Shown: positions 1-5,691, counted from the first letter of the stretch. The stretch: 7,523 nt of DNA from Patescibacteria group bacterium (GCA_028871265.1 JAGWNR010000028.1:1-7523); one strand, 5' to 3'. Program-made: numbers and translations. The notes: generated by a model from the sequence alone, not told the origin.

Positions 1-1
1 C

Positions 2-46
2 GACTTCGATTCTTTTTCTGAAAAAATCAAGTCTCTGCTCAAATAG
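2..46 (+). CDS. C-terminal end of an unidentified upstream gene (partial)
   Basis: The first frame to fit is open from the left edge and ends with TAG, giving the last 14 residues DFDSFSEKIKSLLK. The peptide looks like an amphipathic C-terminal helix. The frame starting at base 1 stops at 19-21, and the frame starting at base 3 runs through the terminator hairpin, so this frame is the best choice. Two plus-strand terminators begin 17 bases after the stop, which supports a real gene ending here. There is too little sequence to name the product. Confidence 0.6.
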   Translation, partial: DFDSFSEKIKSLLK

Positions 47-62
47 GCCTTGTGTAATTCAC

Positions 63-91
63 AAAGCGCTCGATCAAACGGGCGCTTTTTT
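63..91 (+). terminator. Intrinsic terminator 1 of a tandem pair
   Basis: Stem 63-72 (AAAGCGCTCG) pairs with 79-88 (CGGGCGCTTT), ten pairs including one G-T, around the six-base loop ATCAAA. The T run reaches 91. It sits just after the TAG that ends the partial upstream gene. Confidence 0.88.
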
Positions 92-95
92 ATGC

Positions 96-122
96 CGGCG
101 ACTCAAACTCGCCGCTTTTTTT
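96..122 (+). terminator. Intrinsic terminator 2 of a tandem pair
   Basis: Stem 96-101 (CGGCGA) pairs with 109-114 (TCGCCG) around a seven-base loop, followed by one C and seven T. It lies four bases after the first terminator, so transcription from the upstream gene is stopped twice before the AT-rich gap that follows. Confidence 0.8.
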
Positions 123-203
123 ATGTTTGAATATAAAATGCTTTCTGTTTAACGGCTTAACATGGACTTTGTTTTGGATTTTAACTTTTCTTTAATATTT
201 TTT

Positions 204-267
204 TATTTCGGCTAGCGAGGAGCGGCGTGGCCGCTTGCGGACATGACGTCCGAGCGAAGACGAAATA
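204..267. other. GC-rich structured element, possible three-way junction or dispersed repeat
   Basis: A closing stem 204-210/261-267 (TATTTCG with CGAAATA) encloses two perfect hairpins: 221-226/230-235 (AGCGGC/GCCGCT, three-base loop, plus a flanking G-T pair) and 238-242/248-252 (CGGAC/GTCCG, loop ATGAC). GCT 211-213 can also pair with AGC 253-255. The block is much richer in GC than the sequence around it. A weak -10-like TAATAT at 193-198 would place a transcript start near its first base. It lies 45 bases before the nuclease-like gene. It could be a transcribed leader or RNA partner of that gene, or a REP-like dispersed repeat. I do not recognise it as a named family. Confidence 0.5.
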
Positions 268-311
268 TGTACTCATATTCCGATTTTAACTCGTCTTGAT
301 AGAGTTGGTGG

Positions 312-689
312 ATGATTCAAAGAGAATATAACGAAATTTTGCAAAAACTTAAAGAGAAGTATTTTGGTATTGGTTCAATAAAATGTCCGGTATTAGAAGG
401 TCAGAAAGTTTTCTTTAATCGTATAGGATTTAGACACTTTCTTAGAACCAAAAGAGGAATTAGGCCGATTTCCGATCAAATAAGGCGTTTCCATTTGTTT
501 TTAATGCATATACCAAATTTTATTTTTTCAAAAGATGTTCAAGTTACTTATTCAAATCGTGGCATACATGACAAATCGTCTTCATTTATTATATTGAGTG
601 AGCAAATACAAAAGGAAGTGTCCGTAAAGGTGATTATTCGAAAAAATAAGGCTGGCACACTTTATTTTATCAGTATTATGGATTTCTAA
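312..689 (+). CDS. Small putative nuclease (Barnase/EndoU/colicin/RelE-like), toxin candidate
   Basis: This 125-residue, AT-rich orphan gene resembles small CPR and phage proteins of the PBECR (phage Barnase-EndoU-ColicinE5/D-RelE-like) nuclease group. The resemblance rests on the order of motifs: VFFNRIGFRHFL (33-44), DQIRRFHL (55-62), and a C-terminal strand pair VKVIIRKNKAGTLYFISIMD (105-124). It has no signal peptide or membrane segment. The ATG at 312 is the only plausible start, because an in-frame TAG lies at 300-302 and the next in-frame Met is residue 65. GGTGG abuts the ATG with no spacer, so it is a poor Shine-Dalgarno site; TAGAGT six bases upstream could be a -10 of a leaderless mRNA. 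No second small ORF forms a conventional antitoxin pair. The gene has its own terminator and its low GC suggests transfer. If active it would probably cut RNA in the cytoplasm, but the catalytic residues were not verified. Family assignment is from memory of motif style. Confidence 0.65.
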   Translation: MIQREYNEILQKLKEKYFGIGSIKCPVLEGQKVFFNRIGFRHFLRTKRGIRPISDQIRRFHLFLMHIPNFIFSKDVQVTYSNRGIHDKSSSFIILSEQIQKEVSVKVIIRKNKAGTLYFISIMDF

Positions 690-703
690 TATTTGCTCTA
701 AAC

Positions 704-727
704 AAAAAAGCGGTTGCCCGCTTTTTT
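704..727. terminator. Strong terminator usable on both strands
   Basis: A perfect ten-pair stem, 704-713 (AAAAAAGCGG) with 718-727 (CCGCTTTTTT), closes a four-base loop TTGC. The A run on one arm and the T run on the other make it work in both directions. On plus it ends the 312-689 gene; on minus it would end the candidate small RNA that starts near 793. Confidence 0.9.
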
Positions 728-793
728 GACTTGCCGTCAGCTCTAGTGCCGAACAATACCAGCTTGATTTACATCAATGGCCGCAAGATTTAT
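704..793 (-). ncRNA. Candidate minus-strand small RNA, about 90 nt
   Basis: A minus-strand transcript starting 6-7 bases after the promoter at 800-827 would end at the bidirectional terminator, giving about 90 nt. It folds compactly. CTTGC/GCAAG ends (783-787 with 730-734) close it and continue, after one C-C (G-G in RNA) mismatch, as 778-781 with 736-739. Hairpin 773-777/764-768 has four loop bases. A second arm on minus is AGCTGGT...ACT-AG-AGCT (about 764-739). The second arm pairs better in minus than in plus sense because G-U pairs replace A-C mismatches. The RNA is not recognised as SRP RNA, tmRNA, 6S or a known riboswitch. The call rests on promoter plus structure plus terminator only. 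Confidence 0.35.
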
Positions 794-993
794 AAGTTTA
801 TGATAGCAATAGATTATATTTTGTCAATCAATAAATTGTTGAAAAAGTTTTGCAAGAACCAGTAATTTTTATTCAAAAATGAGTTTAGTAAAATTCACTC
901 ATTAAGGATTTTTTAATAACTTCAGGGTTTTGCTTTCTAAAGATTTTGTAGTATGGTGTTACTAGATAACCTCACAAAAGAGAAAGGAAAAAT
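728..993. other. Gene-free AT-rich gap before the two small genes
   Basis: Besides the candidate minus-strand RNA and its promoter, this stretch holds three things. An inverted repeat AATGAGT 878-884 / ACTCATT 897-903 has a twelve-base loop and is followed shortly by a T6 run (a weak plus-strand terminator or an operator). An imperfect palindrome GTTACTAGATAAC lies at 958-970. A poor sigma70-like pair, TTGCTT 930-935 and TATGGT 952-957 with a 16-base spacer, could start the mRNA of the 994-1538 pair near 964. I see no convincing coding region here. Confidence 0.4.
800..827 (-). promoter_or_regulatory. Sigma70-type promoter reading leftwards
   Basis: On the minus strand TTGACA (827-822, a perfect -35) is followed by a 16-base AT-rich spacer and TATCAT (805-800, five of six to the -10 consensus). 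It points into the gap toward the bidirectional terminator, and no minus-strand protein gene follows, which is why a small RNA is proposed. Confidence 0.5.
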
Positions 994-1266
994 ATGCCAA
1001 ATATGTTCGGTGGTGACCAAATGCATCCAGCGTATGCACCGTGGTCTGAGCCAAAGAAAAAAAGTCCACGGAGGATTCTAATCGGGAACACCTTTTATGA
1101 AATAAAGGGTAGTGGCAAAAAAATGATCGTTCGTGTCGAGCGTGTAGACGGCAGTTCAAGTCTGTTTGCAGGGGACGACGAATATTTGCCGGCTCAGGTT
1201 AAACGCAAGATCACCTTGTTACGCAACAAGCGAAAAGTGCCAGACCTTGCTCGATCTCGGGTATAA
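994..1266 (+). CDS. Small basic hypothetical protein, first gene of a two-gene unit
   Basis: This gene encodes 90 residues of no family I recognise. The first 25 residues are flexible and carry Pro and Lys (MHPAYAPWSEPKKKSPRR). The middle (about 27-60) reads as alternating strands, ILIGNTFYEIKG then KKMIVRVERVDGSSSLF, like a small beta barrel or SH3-like fold. The C-terminal third (66-90) is strongly basic, with KRKITLLRNKRKV, so contact with nucleic acid or ribosomes is possible but unproven. There is no Cys, signal peptide or membrane segment. The start is fixed by AGAAAGGA at 981-988, five bases before the ATG. A minus-strand ORF in the same DNA lacks any such site and is judged a shadow. 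The next gene begins 41 bases after the stop with the same ribosome-binding sequence, so the two are probably co-transcribed and both end at the 1558-1585 terminator. Confidence 0.75.
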   Translation: MPNMFGGDQMHPAYAPWSEPKKKSPRRILIGNTFYEIKGSGKKMIVRVERVDGSSSLFAGDDEYLPAQVKRKITLLRNKRKVPDLARSRV

Positions 1267-1307
1267 CTTGACACAAACACAATGAAAAAATTAACAGAAA
1301 GGTTTCT

Positions 1308-1538
1308 ATGAATGTAAAAATAAGCACATTCGCGATTCTCATTGAGCAGGACTACGGTCAAAAACCGGCGGAAAATTTCCGGAAACAGTTTAAAGATCCG
1401 GACCAGGAAATATCAATTTTCGCCTGTATCGAAGTATTTGAACAAATCAAGCCACTACAGATAACAAATGCCAGACCGAGTCTCGGTCGAACCAATTCAC
1501 GAGACTGGCCTGAACCGGAACTTTTGATTGAAGATTGA
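1308..1538 (+). CDS. Small acidic hypothetical protein, second gene of a two-gene unit
   Basis: This gene encodes 76 residues of unknown family. The N-terminal half (1-48) looks like a small folded unit, MNVKISTFAILIEQ followed by a charged helix-prone stretch ENFRKQFKDPDQEISIF and then ACIEVFEQIKPL. The C-terminal part (52-76) is Pro, Arg and acid rich and looks disordered, ending in PEPELLIED. It is acidic overall, while the protein encoded just upstream is very basic, which would suit a pair of interacting partners; this is only an inference. The start follows AGAAAGG at 1296-1302 with a five-base spacer. A tiny nine-codon frame (ATG 1282, MKKLTERFL) ends with its TGA overlapping this start codon as ATGA, so translational coupling is possible. 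A strong terminator starts 20 bases after the stop. Confidence 0.72.
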   Translation: MNVKISTFAILIEQDYGQKPAENFRKQFKDPDQEISIFACIEVFEQIKPLQITNARPSLGRTNSRDWPEPELLIED

Positions 1539-1557
1539 AATTTTTGTCCCTGTCACC

Positions 1558-1585
1558 AAGTGCCGATTCATTTCGGCACTTTTTT
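1558..1585 (+). terminator. Intrinsic terminator of the two small genes
   Basis: AAGTGCCGA (1558-1566) pairs perfectly with TCGGCACTT (1573-1581) around TTCATT, and the T run continues to 1585. The convergent minus-strand gene has its TAA at 1586-1584, inside the T run, so the two converging units share this short boundary. On the minus strand the hairpin has no T run after it. Confidence 0.88.
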
Positions 1586-2354
1586 ATATCAACTCCACCT
1601 CCACGACGAGCGGCACATGATCCGAAAACACCGGGTTTGAATTATAGGTCTGACCTAAACCTAGGTCAGACCTGGTCATAGGTCCGACCTGGTTAAATTC
1701 TTCACTCAAAAAAATATAATCCAACGATTTTGTTGGTTTCCAACTGGGAAATGTCGGCAGGGTGCAGAGTTGTTTCAAGGGTGTCACAGCGCGCAATTCG
1801 TCGAAAGCGGCAGGGTCTGGTTCGTTGAAATCGCCGGAGAGGATAATTGGCCCGGTTTTCACTTTAACTAATTCAATAATTTCTCGAATCTGAATGTCTC
1901 GATGTTTTTTGGTCAAGGCCAAATGCGTGGTCAAAACAGTAATGGATTTCCCTTGGACTGAAATTACTGCTTCATCCAACGAACAATTAAAAAGCTCTTT
2001 GTGAAGTGGGTGCGAGGCGGTGCTTGTAATCGGATGGACAGAAAGTATGGCGTTGCCTTCGTCACGAAGTTTTTTGAAAGGGACTGCGGTTGAAAAGAAA
2101 TGCGTATGCTTCATGTTAGTCGCGTCGGACAGAGTTTCGGTCTGAGAACGCCAGCCGGTCATGAGCGATGATTCGGAAATTTCATTGACGCAGGCTATGT
2201 CGATGTTTTCCTTTTTCAAAAAATCACCGCAAGCTTTGATCGGCCGGTTTGAATGCGGCAACCAATATTTCCAGCCGGTCAGCGCATAATGCCAAAATCC
2301 TCGCGTTGTAGCTACGCCTGATTGGAGATTGATGGAGGCGATTTTGATGTTCAT
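1584..2354 (-). CDS. Endonuclease/exonuclease/phosphatase family protein
   Basis: This 256-residue protein has the metal-dependent phosphodiesterase fold shared by DNase I, exonuclease III and sphingomyelinase. The motifs are in order: SINLQ with Asn9; VNEIS with Glu58, the metal ligand (often QE); GNAILS at 100-105; TTHLAL with His144; GDFNEPD with Asp175 and Asn177; LDYIFLS with Asp212; and SDHVPLVVEV with Asp245-His246. The active set is therefore complete and the enzyme should cut a phosphodiester or phosphomonoester; the substrate cannot be told. There is no signal peptide, so it is probably cytoplasmic. The ATG lacks a Shine-Dalgarno site, and an extended -10 (TGATATACT) ends six bases upstream, suggesting a leaderless mRNA. 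Residues 222-237, between the LDYIF and SDH motifs, are encoded by three tandem 17-bp palindromic repeats and look like a recent insertion in a loop. The gene lies 56 bp after the MFS gene. Confidence 0.9.
   Translation of the reverse strand: MNIKIASINLQSGVATTRGFWHYALTGWKYWLPHSNRPIKACGDFLKKENIDIACVNEISESSLMTGWRSQTETLSDATNMKHTHFFSTAVPFKKLRDEGNAILSVHPITSTASHPLHKELFNCSLDEAVISVQGKSITVLTTHLALTKKHRDIQIREIIELVKVKTGPIILSGDFNEPDPAAFDELRAVTPLKQLCTLPTFPSWKPTKSLDYIFLSEEFNQVGPMTRSDLGLGQTYNSNPVFSDHVPLVVEVELI
1646..1696. repeat. Three tandem 17-bp units, each with an AGGTCnGACCT palindrome, inside a gene
   Basis: AGGTCTGACCT (1646-1656), AGGTCAGACCT (1663-1673) and AGGTCCGACCT (1680-1690) start exactly 17 bp apart. 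Each is a perfect 5+5 inverted repeat whose only changing base is the centre (T, A, C). The spacers are AAACCT, GGTCAT and GGTTAA. Because 17 is not a multiple of three, the copies are read in all three frames of the minus-strand gene and still keep it open. No other copy occurs in this window. Confidence 0.9.
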
Positions 2355-2360
2355 GGAGTA

Positions 2361-2386
2361 AGTATATCACTTGAGAAGCGAGTGAT
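2361..2386 (-). promoter_or_regulatory. Extended -10 promoter overlapped by an inverted repeat, before the phosphatase-fold gene
   Basis: Minus-strand TGATATACT (2369-2361) fits an extended -10 (TG-n-TATAAT type). Six bases separate it from the ATG, so transcription would begin at or next to the start codon. No good -35 is seen. An inverted repeat ATCACTTG/CGAGTGAT (2366-2373 with 2379-2386, one weak pair, five-base loop) overlaps the upstream edge of the box and could be an operator. Confidence 0.4.
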
Positions 2387-2410
2387 TATTAGATGAGTTG
2401 GTAGAGTGTT

Positions 2411-3640
2411 TTATGCTGGCAATTTTGCGCTTCCAACTGTTCCGTCAGGACGACCTACAAAACCCGGCTTGGTATCATGGAGCATAGCGATGAGGATGAG
2501 TGGTAAAAGACAGATGACGCCCAGGATAATGAACAGGTTTGATTCGCTGGTGAAGAGAAGTCCAATGCCGGTAATGAGCGGTGCAAAGAAATAGGGAATC
2601 TGGCGTGTGGTACGAAAAGCGGAGAGGATGTTGGAATCGCGCGGCGGTACTTTTTTAAAGAAATAAGTTTCGATCATCACTTCGGCTAGTGCGGCACCGA
2701 TTCTGGTGACAAAAAGCATTCCGGCCCAAACAATGAGTGTTGGCGCGTGAATGTAGGCTAGAAAGGCTGTCGATACGCCCATAATGGCGAAACCAATGCC
2801 CATAAGCCATTTTTCACCGTATTTTTCATCAGCCAGTCGGCCAAAGGGAGCTTGGATTAATGCAAATGGCAATAGCATTATGGTCAAAATAATGCCGATT
2901 GACGACCAGTCGAATCCGATAGTGTTCGCCAAATATAGCGGGGTGTAAATAACCATCCAGGCGTAAAAAGTTTGCAGCACTGTGTTGATTACACAGAGCT
3001 TCCAGATATCAGGCATGCGGGTGACTTCGCGGATGGTTTTCCAGGCTGTGGGTGATTCATATTTCACGTCATGGAAGCGATGGAAGTTTTTCTCGATCAA
3101 GTATAAAACCGGAACAAGTAGAAACAGAGCGGCAATATACACGCGTGTGTAGACATGATCAGAAATGAGCATGCCGGCGATGAGTGGCGCCAAAATCCAG
3201 GCGCTATTGGTGAGTGCCAAGAAAAAGCCGCGTACGCCGCCGGTATGAGCGACGTCGGTATAAGTTTCTAGGAAGACATCGTAGGTAAAAGCGGTCAAGG
3301 CCAAAATGGCCATGTTCACGACAAATGAAACTTCGATAATAGTCGGTGACCAACCCCAAACGATTCCTGCCATGGTTAGGGCATCTAATATGATCAAGGT
3401 GACGGCTGTACGATAGTCGCCAAAGCGCTTGAGAATTCGGTAGATGAGAAAGAATGCTAGAACAGTTACACCGGCTGTCGCCATATAAATACCGCCCAGA
3501 AAATTTTTATCTACAAATAGTGATAGGTATGACGAATCGACGTAAGCCGGTATGGCGCTGTGTAGGGCAAAGATAAAGCTGATGAGGCCGATTGTATAGA
3601 TGACGTGTTTGTGTCTGGCAATCGCGGCGTGATGTCGCAT
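2411..3640 (-). CDS. MFS transporter
   Basis: This 409-residue integral membrane protein has about twelve hydrophobic segments (roughly 13-31, 46-67, 78-97, 103-122, 139-160, 166-183, 214-236, 247-266, 278-296, 300-320, 349-364 and 368-387) split by a central hydrophilic loop at 184-212. This is the usual size and layout of a major facilitator superfamily carrier driven by an ion gradient. The loop between the second and third segments of the C-terminal half carries a motif-A-like GRLADEKYG (267-275). The substrate cannot be told from sequence; a drug or metabolite exporter is possible. The tail after 388 is short and polar. The ATG has no Shine-Dalgarno site; TATACT ends six bases upstream. 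It follows rnj by 48 bp and precedes the phosphatase-fold gene by 56 bp on the same strand, with no functional link evident. Confidence 0.88.
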   Translation of the reverse strand: MRHHAAIARHKHVIYTIGLISFIFALHSAIPAYVDSSYLSLFVDKNFLGGIYMATAGVTVLAFFLIYRILKRFGDYRTAVTLIILDALTMAGIVWGWSPTIIEVSFVVNMAILALTAFTYDVFLETYTDVAHTGGVRGFFLALTNSAWILAPLIAGMLISDHVYTRVYIAALFLLVPVLYLIEKNFHRFHDVKYESPTAWKTIREVTRMPDIWKLCVINTVLQTFYAWMVIYTPLYLANTIGFDWSSIGIILTIMLLPFALIQAPFGRLADEKYGEKWLMGIGFAIMGVSTAFLAYIHAPTLIVWAGMLFVTRIGAALAEVMIETYFFKKVPPRDSNILSAFRTTRQIPYFFAPLITGIGLLFTSESNLFIILGVICLLPLILIAMLHDTKPGFVGRPDGTVGSAKLPA

Positions 3641-3669
3641 GGTATAAGTATAAGGTATAAAAGTATAAA
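3641..3669 (-). promoter_or_regulatory. TATAC repeat array with likely -10 of the MFS gene
   Basis: Four GTATAA copies on plus (3642, 3648, 3655 and 3663), read as TTATAC on minus, fill the space before the MFS start. The copy nearest the gene gives TATACT (3652-3647) exactly six bases before the ATG, the same spacing as at the next gene. No clear -35 is present, so the repeat could also present several alternative -10 boxes. Confidence 0.35.
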
Positions 3670-3695
3670 TGTATTATCCATTAATACTTTATACT
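3662..3695 (-). terminator. AT-rich hairpin overlapping the rnj stop codon, weak terminator candidate
   Basis: AGTATAAA (3662-3669) pairs with TTTATACT (3688-3695), and GTATTA (3671-3676) with TAATAC (3682-3687), fourteen pairs with one bulged base and a five-base loop. The rnj TAA (3691-3689) is inside the stem. On the minus strand TTTT follows almost at once. The stem has few GC pairs, so termination would be weak; an mRNA end or processing role is equally possible. Confidence 0.35.
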
Positions 3696-5632
3696 GTTAA
3701 TATCACCGGTATCACCATCGGACGTTTGGCGGTTTTTTGCAGGAGGTAGCGACTGACTTCGTCGGCGACGGCTTCTTTCACATAATCGAGGTTGATTGGA
3801 TTCTGGCCTTTGGTGGCGCGTTCGACGGTATTTTTGATGAGCAGACGTGCTTCGTGTAGTAGTTCCTGGGATTCGCGCAGATAGACAAAACCGCGACTGA
3901 TGATGTCCGGCGATTTTTTCAGCCGGCCGGTCTGGCCGTTGATCATGGCAAAGACGATAAATATACCATCCTGCGCCAGCGCCTGGCGATCGCGTATGAC
4001 CACATCCTGAATATCGCCGACAGAAAATCCATCAACCATGACGATATTCGAGGCCGCCTTTTCCTTGAGCCTAACAATTTTCTGTCCGCCATTTTGGATT
4101 TCTATAATGGCGCCGTTATCCGGAATGACCACACTTTCCTCCGGTAGATTATTGGCTTCACGGGCAATGTCACCATGCGTGCGTAGCATGTAGTGATAGC
4201 CGTGCAGCGGCATAAAGAATTTGGGATGAATTTTGCGATGAATCCAGGCGGTTTCGTCGCGATTGGCATGACCAGAAGAATGCACGTCAGCGATGCGGTA
4301 ATGAATGATGTGGGCACCTTGACGCGACAGGTTATCTTTGAGTTTTTGCACGGCGCGTTCATTGCCCGGCACGACCGATGACGACAACAAAATCGTGTCG
4401 CGTTTGGTGATTTTGATGTACTTATGAGTTTTGTTGGCCATACGCATCATGGCGGCGTATTCGTCGCCTTGGGCGCCGGTAGCCAGTATTATCAGCCGTT
4501 CCGGAGGCACTTGGTCAATTTCCTCGGACGATATCATAGTGTCTTTTTTTGGTTTCAAGAGACCCAGTTGTTTGCAAATATCAATATTTTGCTTCATCGA
4601 GCGACCTTCGACACAGACTTTCTTGCCATATTTTTCGGCAAATTCAATAATTTTTAGAATGCGTTCGAGAAGAGATGAAAAGGTAGCCACGATCAGTCGA
4701 CCTTTGACTGTTTTTATGATTTCTTCGATATTTTTGTGTACTTGCTTTTCCGGCATAGAAAAGCCCGGATTTTCGACGTTGGTCGAATCAGCCATGAGCA
4801 TCAGAATGTCTTTGTCTTTGAAAGCGCGATCATATTCGGTTTCTTCGGCTTCGGTCGGCACGCCGTCGATATGGTCCAGTTTGAGGTCACCGGTGTGAAC
4901 GATGCCACCCCAAGGTGTTTCAATGATGAGACCCATGGCGTCCGGAATGGTATGAGTAACCGAAAAGAAGCGGATTTTGAGTTTGCCGACGGTGATAGTT
5001 TCATCCTTCTCCACGATGCGCAGATCCAATGGTGGCAGATGAGGAAATTCTTCTTGGCGCTTTTTTAACATGACCGAAGTCAGTAGTCGTGTATACAACG
5101 GCGGATTGCCAATGCGTGGCATGACGTATGGTACACCACCGATGTGATCCAAGTGGCCGTGGGTGATAATGACGGCACGCACTTTGTCGCGGCGTTCTTC
5201 GACATATTTGGTATTTGGCAAAATGTAGTCGATGCCGGGCGTGTTTTCGTCCTTGAACTGAAAACCGATGTCGACTACTATGATATCATCGCCGCATTCG
5301 ATCATGGTGGAATTTTTACCGATTTCTTCGACTCCGCCCAGAGGAATGATGCGGATTGAATCGGCGGCTAGAGGCGGGATAACGACAGAATCTTTGTCCT
5401 TTGATTCAAAATTTTGACGTGTTTTAAAGGCCGGTCTTTGTGGTAATGGTGAGTTTGCCGATTTAAAAAACGTCGAATCGCGTCTGGCGGAAAAAACACT
5501 ATTTTGCCGCGGTCGCCTGGCAAAAGAACCACGAAACGGTCTGGAAGAACCAGGACGCGATAATGGTCGACCAACCGGTCGGGAATTATTTGAAGGAGGC
5601 AAAGGTGTCGGCGCTGAGTTGTTTTCTTTCAT
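3689..5632 (-). CDS. rnj: Ribonuclease J
   Basis: RNase J is a metallo-beta-lactamase/beta-CASP ribonuclease with 5'-3' exonuclease and endonuclease activity that degrades mRNA and matures rRNA in the cytoplasm. The catalytic core starts near residue 92 (IRIIPLGGVEEIGKN). Zinc-binding motifs are visible: THGHLDH (157-163), SVTHTIPD with His227, HTGDLKLD with Asp249, and PLHGYHYM with His477. The beta-CASP part shows ADSTN (281-285), TFSSLLER, TGAQGDE (385-391) and VHSSGHA (450-456). A C-terminal RNase J domain follows (about 530-647). At 647 residues it is roughly 90 longer than the usual 555, all of it in an Arg/Pro/Ser-rich, probably disordered N-terminal tail (1-85) that may bind RNA. The ATG lacks a Shine-Dalgarno site and follows a run of TATAAT-like boxes. 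It sits 108 bp after the solute-binding gene and 48 bp before the MFS gene. The identification is secure; whether the protein is J1- or J2-like is not decided. Confidence 0.97.
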   Translation of the reverse strand: MKENNSAPTPLPPSNNSRPVGRPLSRPGSSRPFRGSFARRPRQNSVFSARRDSTFFKSANSPLPQRPAFKTRQNFESKDKDSVVIPPLAADSIRIIPLGGVEEIGKNSTMIECGDDIIVVDIGFQFKDENTPGIDYILPNTKYVEERRDKVRAVIITHGHLDHIGGVPYVMPRIGNPPLYTRLLTSVMLKKRQEEFPHLPPLDLRIVEKDETITVGKLKIRFFSVTHTIPDAMGLIIETPWGGIVHTGDLKLDHIDGVPTEAEETEYDRAFKDKDILMLMADSTNVENPGFSMPEKQVHKNIEEIIKTVKGRLIVATFSSLLERILKIIEFAEKYGKKVCVEGRSMKQNIDICKQLGLLKPKKDTMISSEEIDQVPPERLIILATGAQGDEYAAMMRMANKTHKYIKITKRDTILLSSSVVPGNERAVQKLKDNLSRQGAHIIHYRIADVHSSGHANRDETAWIHRKIHPKFFMPLHGYHYMLRTHGDIAREANNLPEESVVIPDNGAIIEIQNGGQKIVRLKEKAASNIVMVDGFSVGDIQDVVIRDRQALAQDGIFIVFAMINGQTGRLKKSPDIISRGFVYLRESQELLHEARLLIKNTVERATKGQNPINLDYVKEAVADEVSRYLLQKTAKRPMVIPVILTV

Positions 5633-5642
5633 AAATATTCAG

Positions 5643-5657
5643 TTATATTATATTATA
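5643..5657 (-). promoter_or_regulatory. Overlapping -10 boxes before rnj
   Basis: On minus, two overlapping TATAAT boxes (5657-5652 and 5652-5647) and a TATAAC lie 9-19 bases before the rnj ATG. Any of them would give an mRNA leader of about ten bases or less, with no room for a Shine-Dalgarno site. No good -35 at the right distance was found. Confidence 0.4.
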
Positions 5658-5691
5658 TGTTAATTTTTAATCATTTTTTACAATAATGATC

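Noticed and set aside
722..868. Plus-strand frame open to TAA at 866-868, containing readable text such as LIYINGRKIYKF
   Set aside because: It has only one internal Met and no ribosome-binding site, runs out of the terminator stem, and its second half is the K/I/N/L-rich text expected of AT-rich DNA. It could be a gene remnant but cannot be supported.
962..1159. 65-residue minus-strand ORF
   Set aside because: It overlaps the 994-1266 gene, which has a well-placed AGAAAGGA site. The minus frame has no initiation signal and its composition looks like reverse-strand text.
1268..1296. TTGACA at 1268 with TTAACA 17 bases later as a promoter for the 1308 gene
   Set aside because: Transcription would start after the gene's own ribosome-binding site (1296-1302), so the mRNA would lose it; co-transcription with the 994 gene is more likely.
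1646..1696. Possible CRISPR-like array
   Set aside because: Units are 17 bp with no unique 30-bp spacers, the array lies within an open gene, and no cas genes are present.
4431..4898. 155-residue plus-strand ORF opposite rnj, and several shorter ORFs across 4102-5574
   Set aside because: All lie within the clearly conserved RNase J coding sequence and are shadows of its codon usage.
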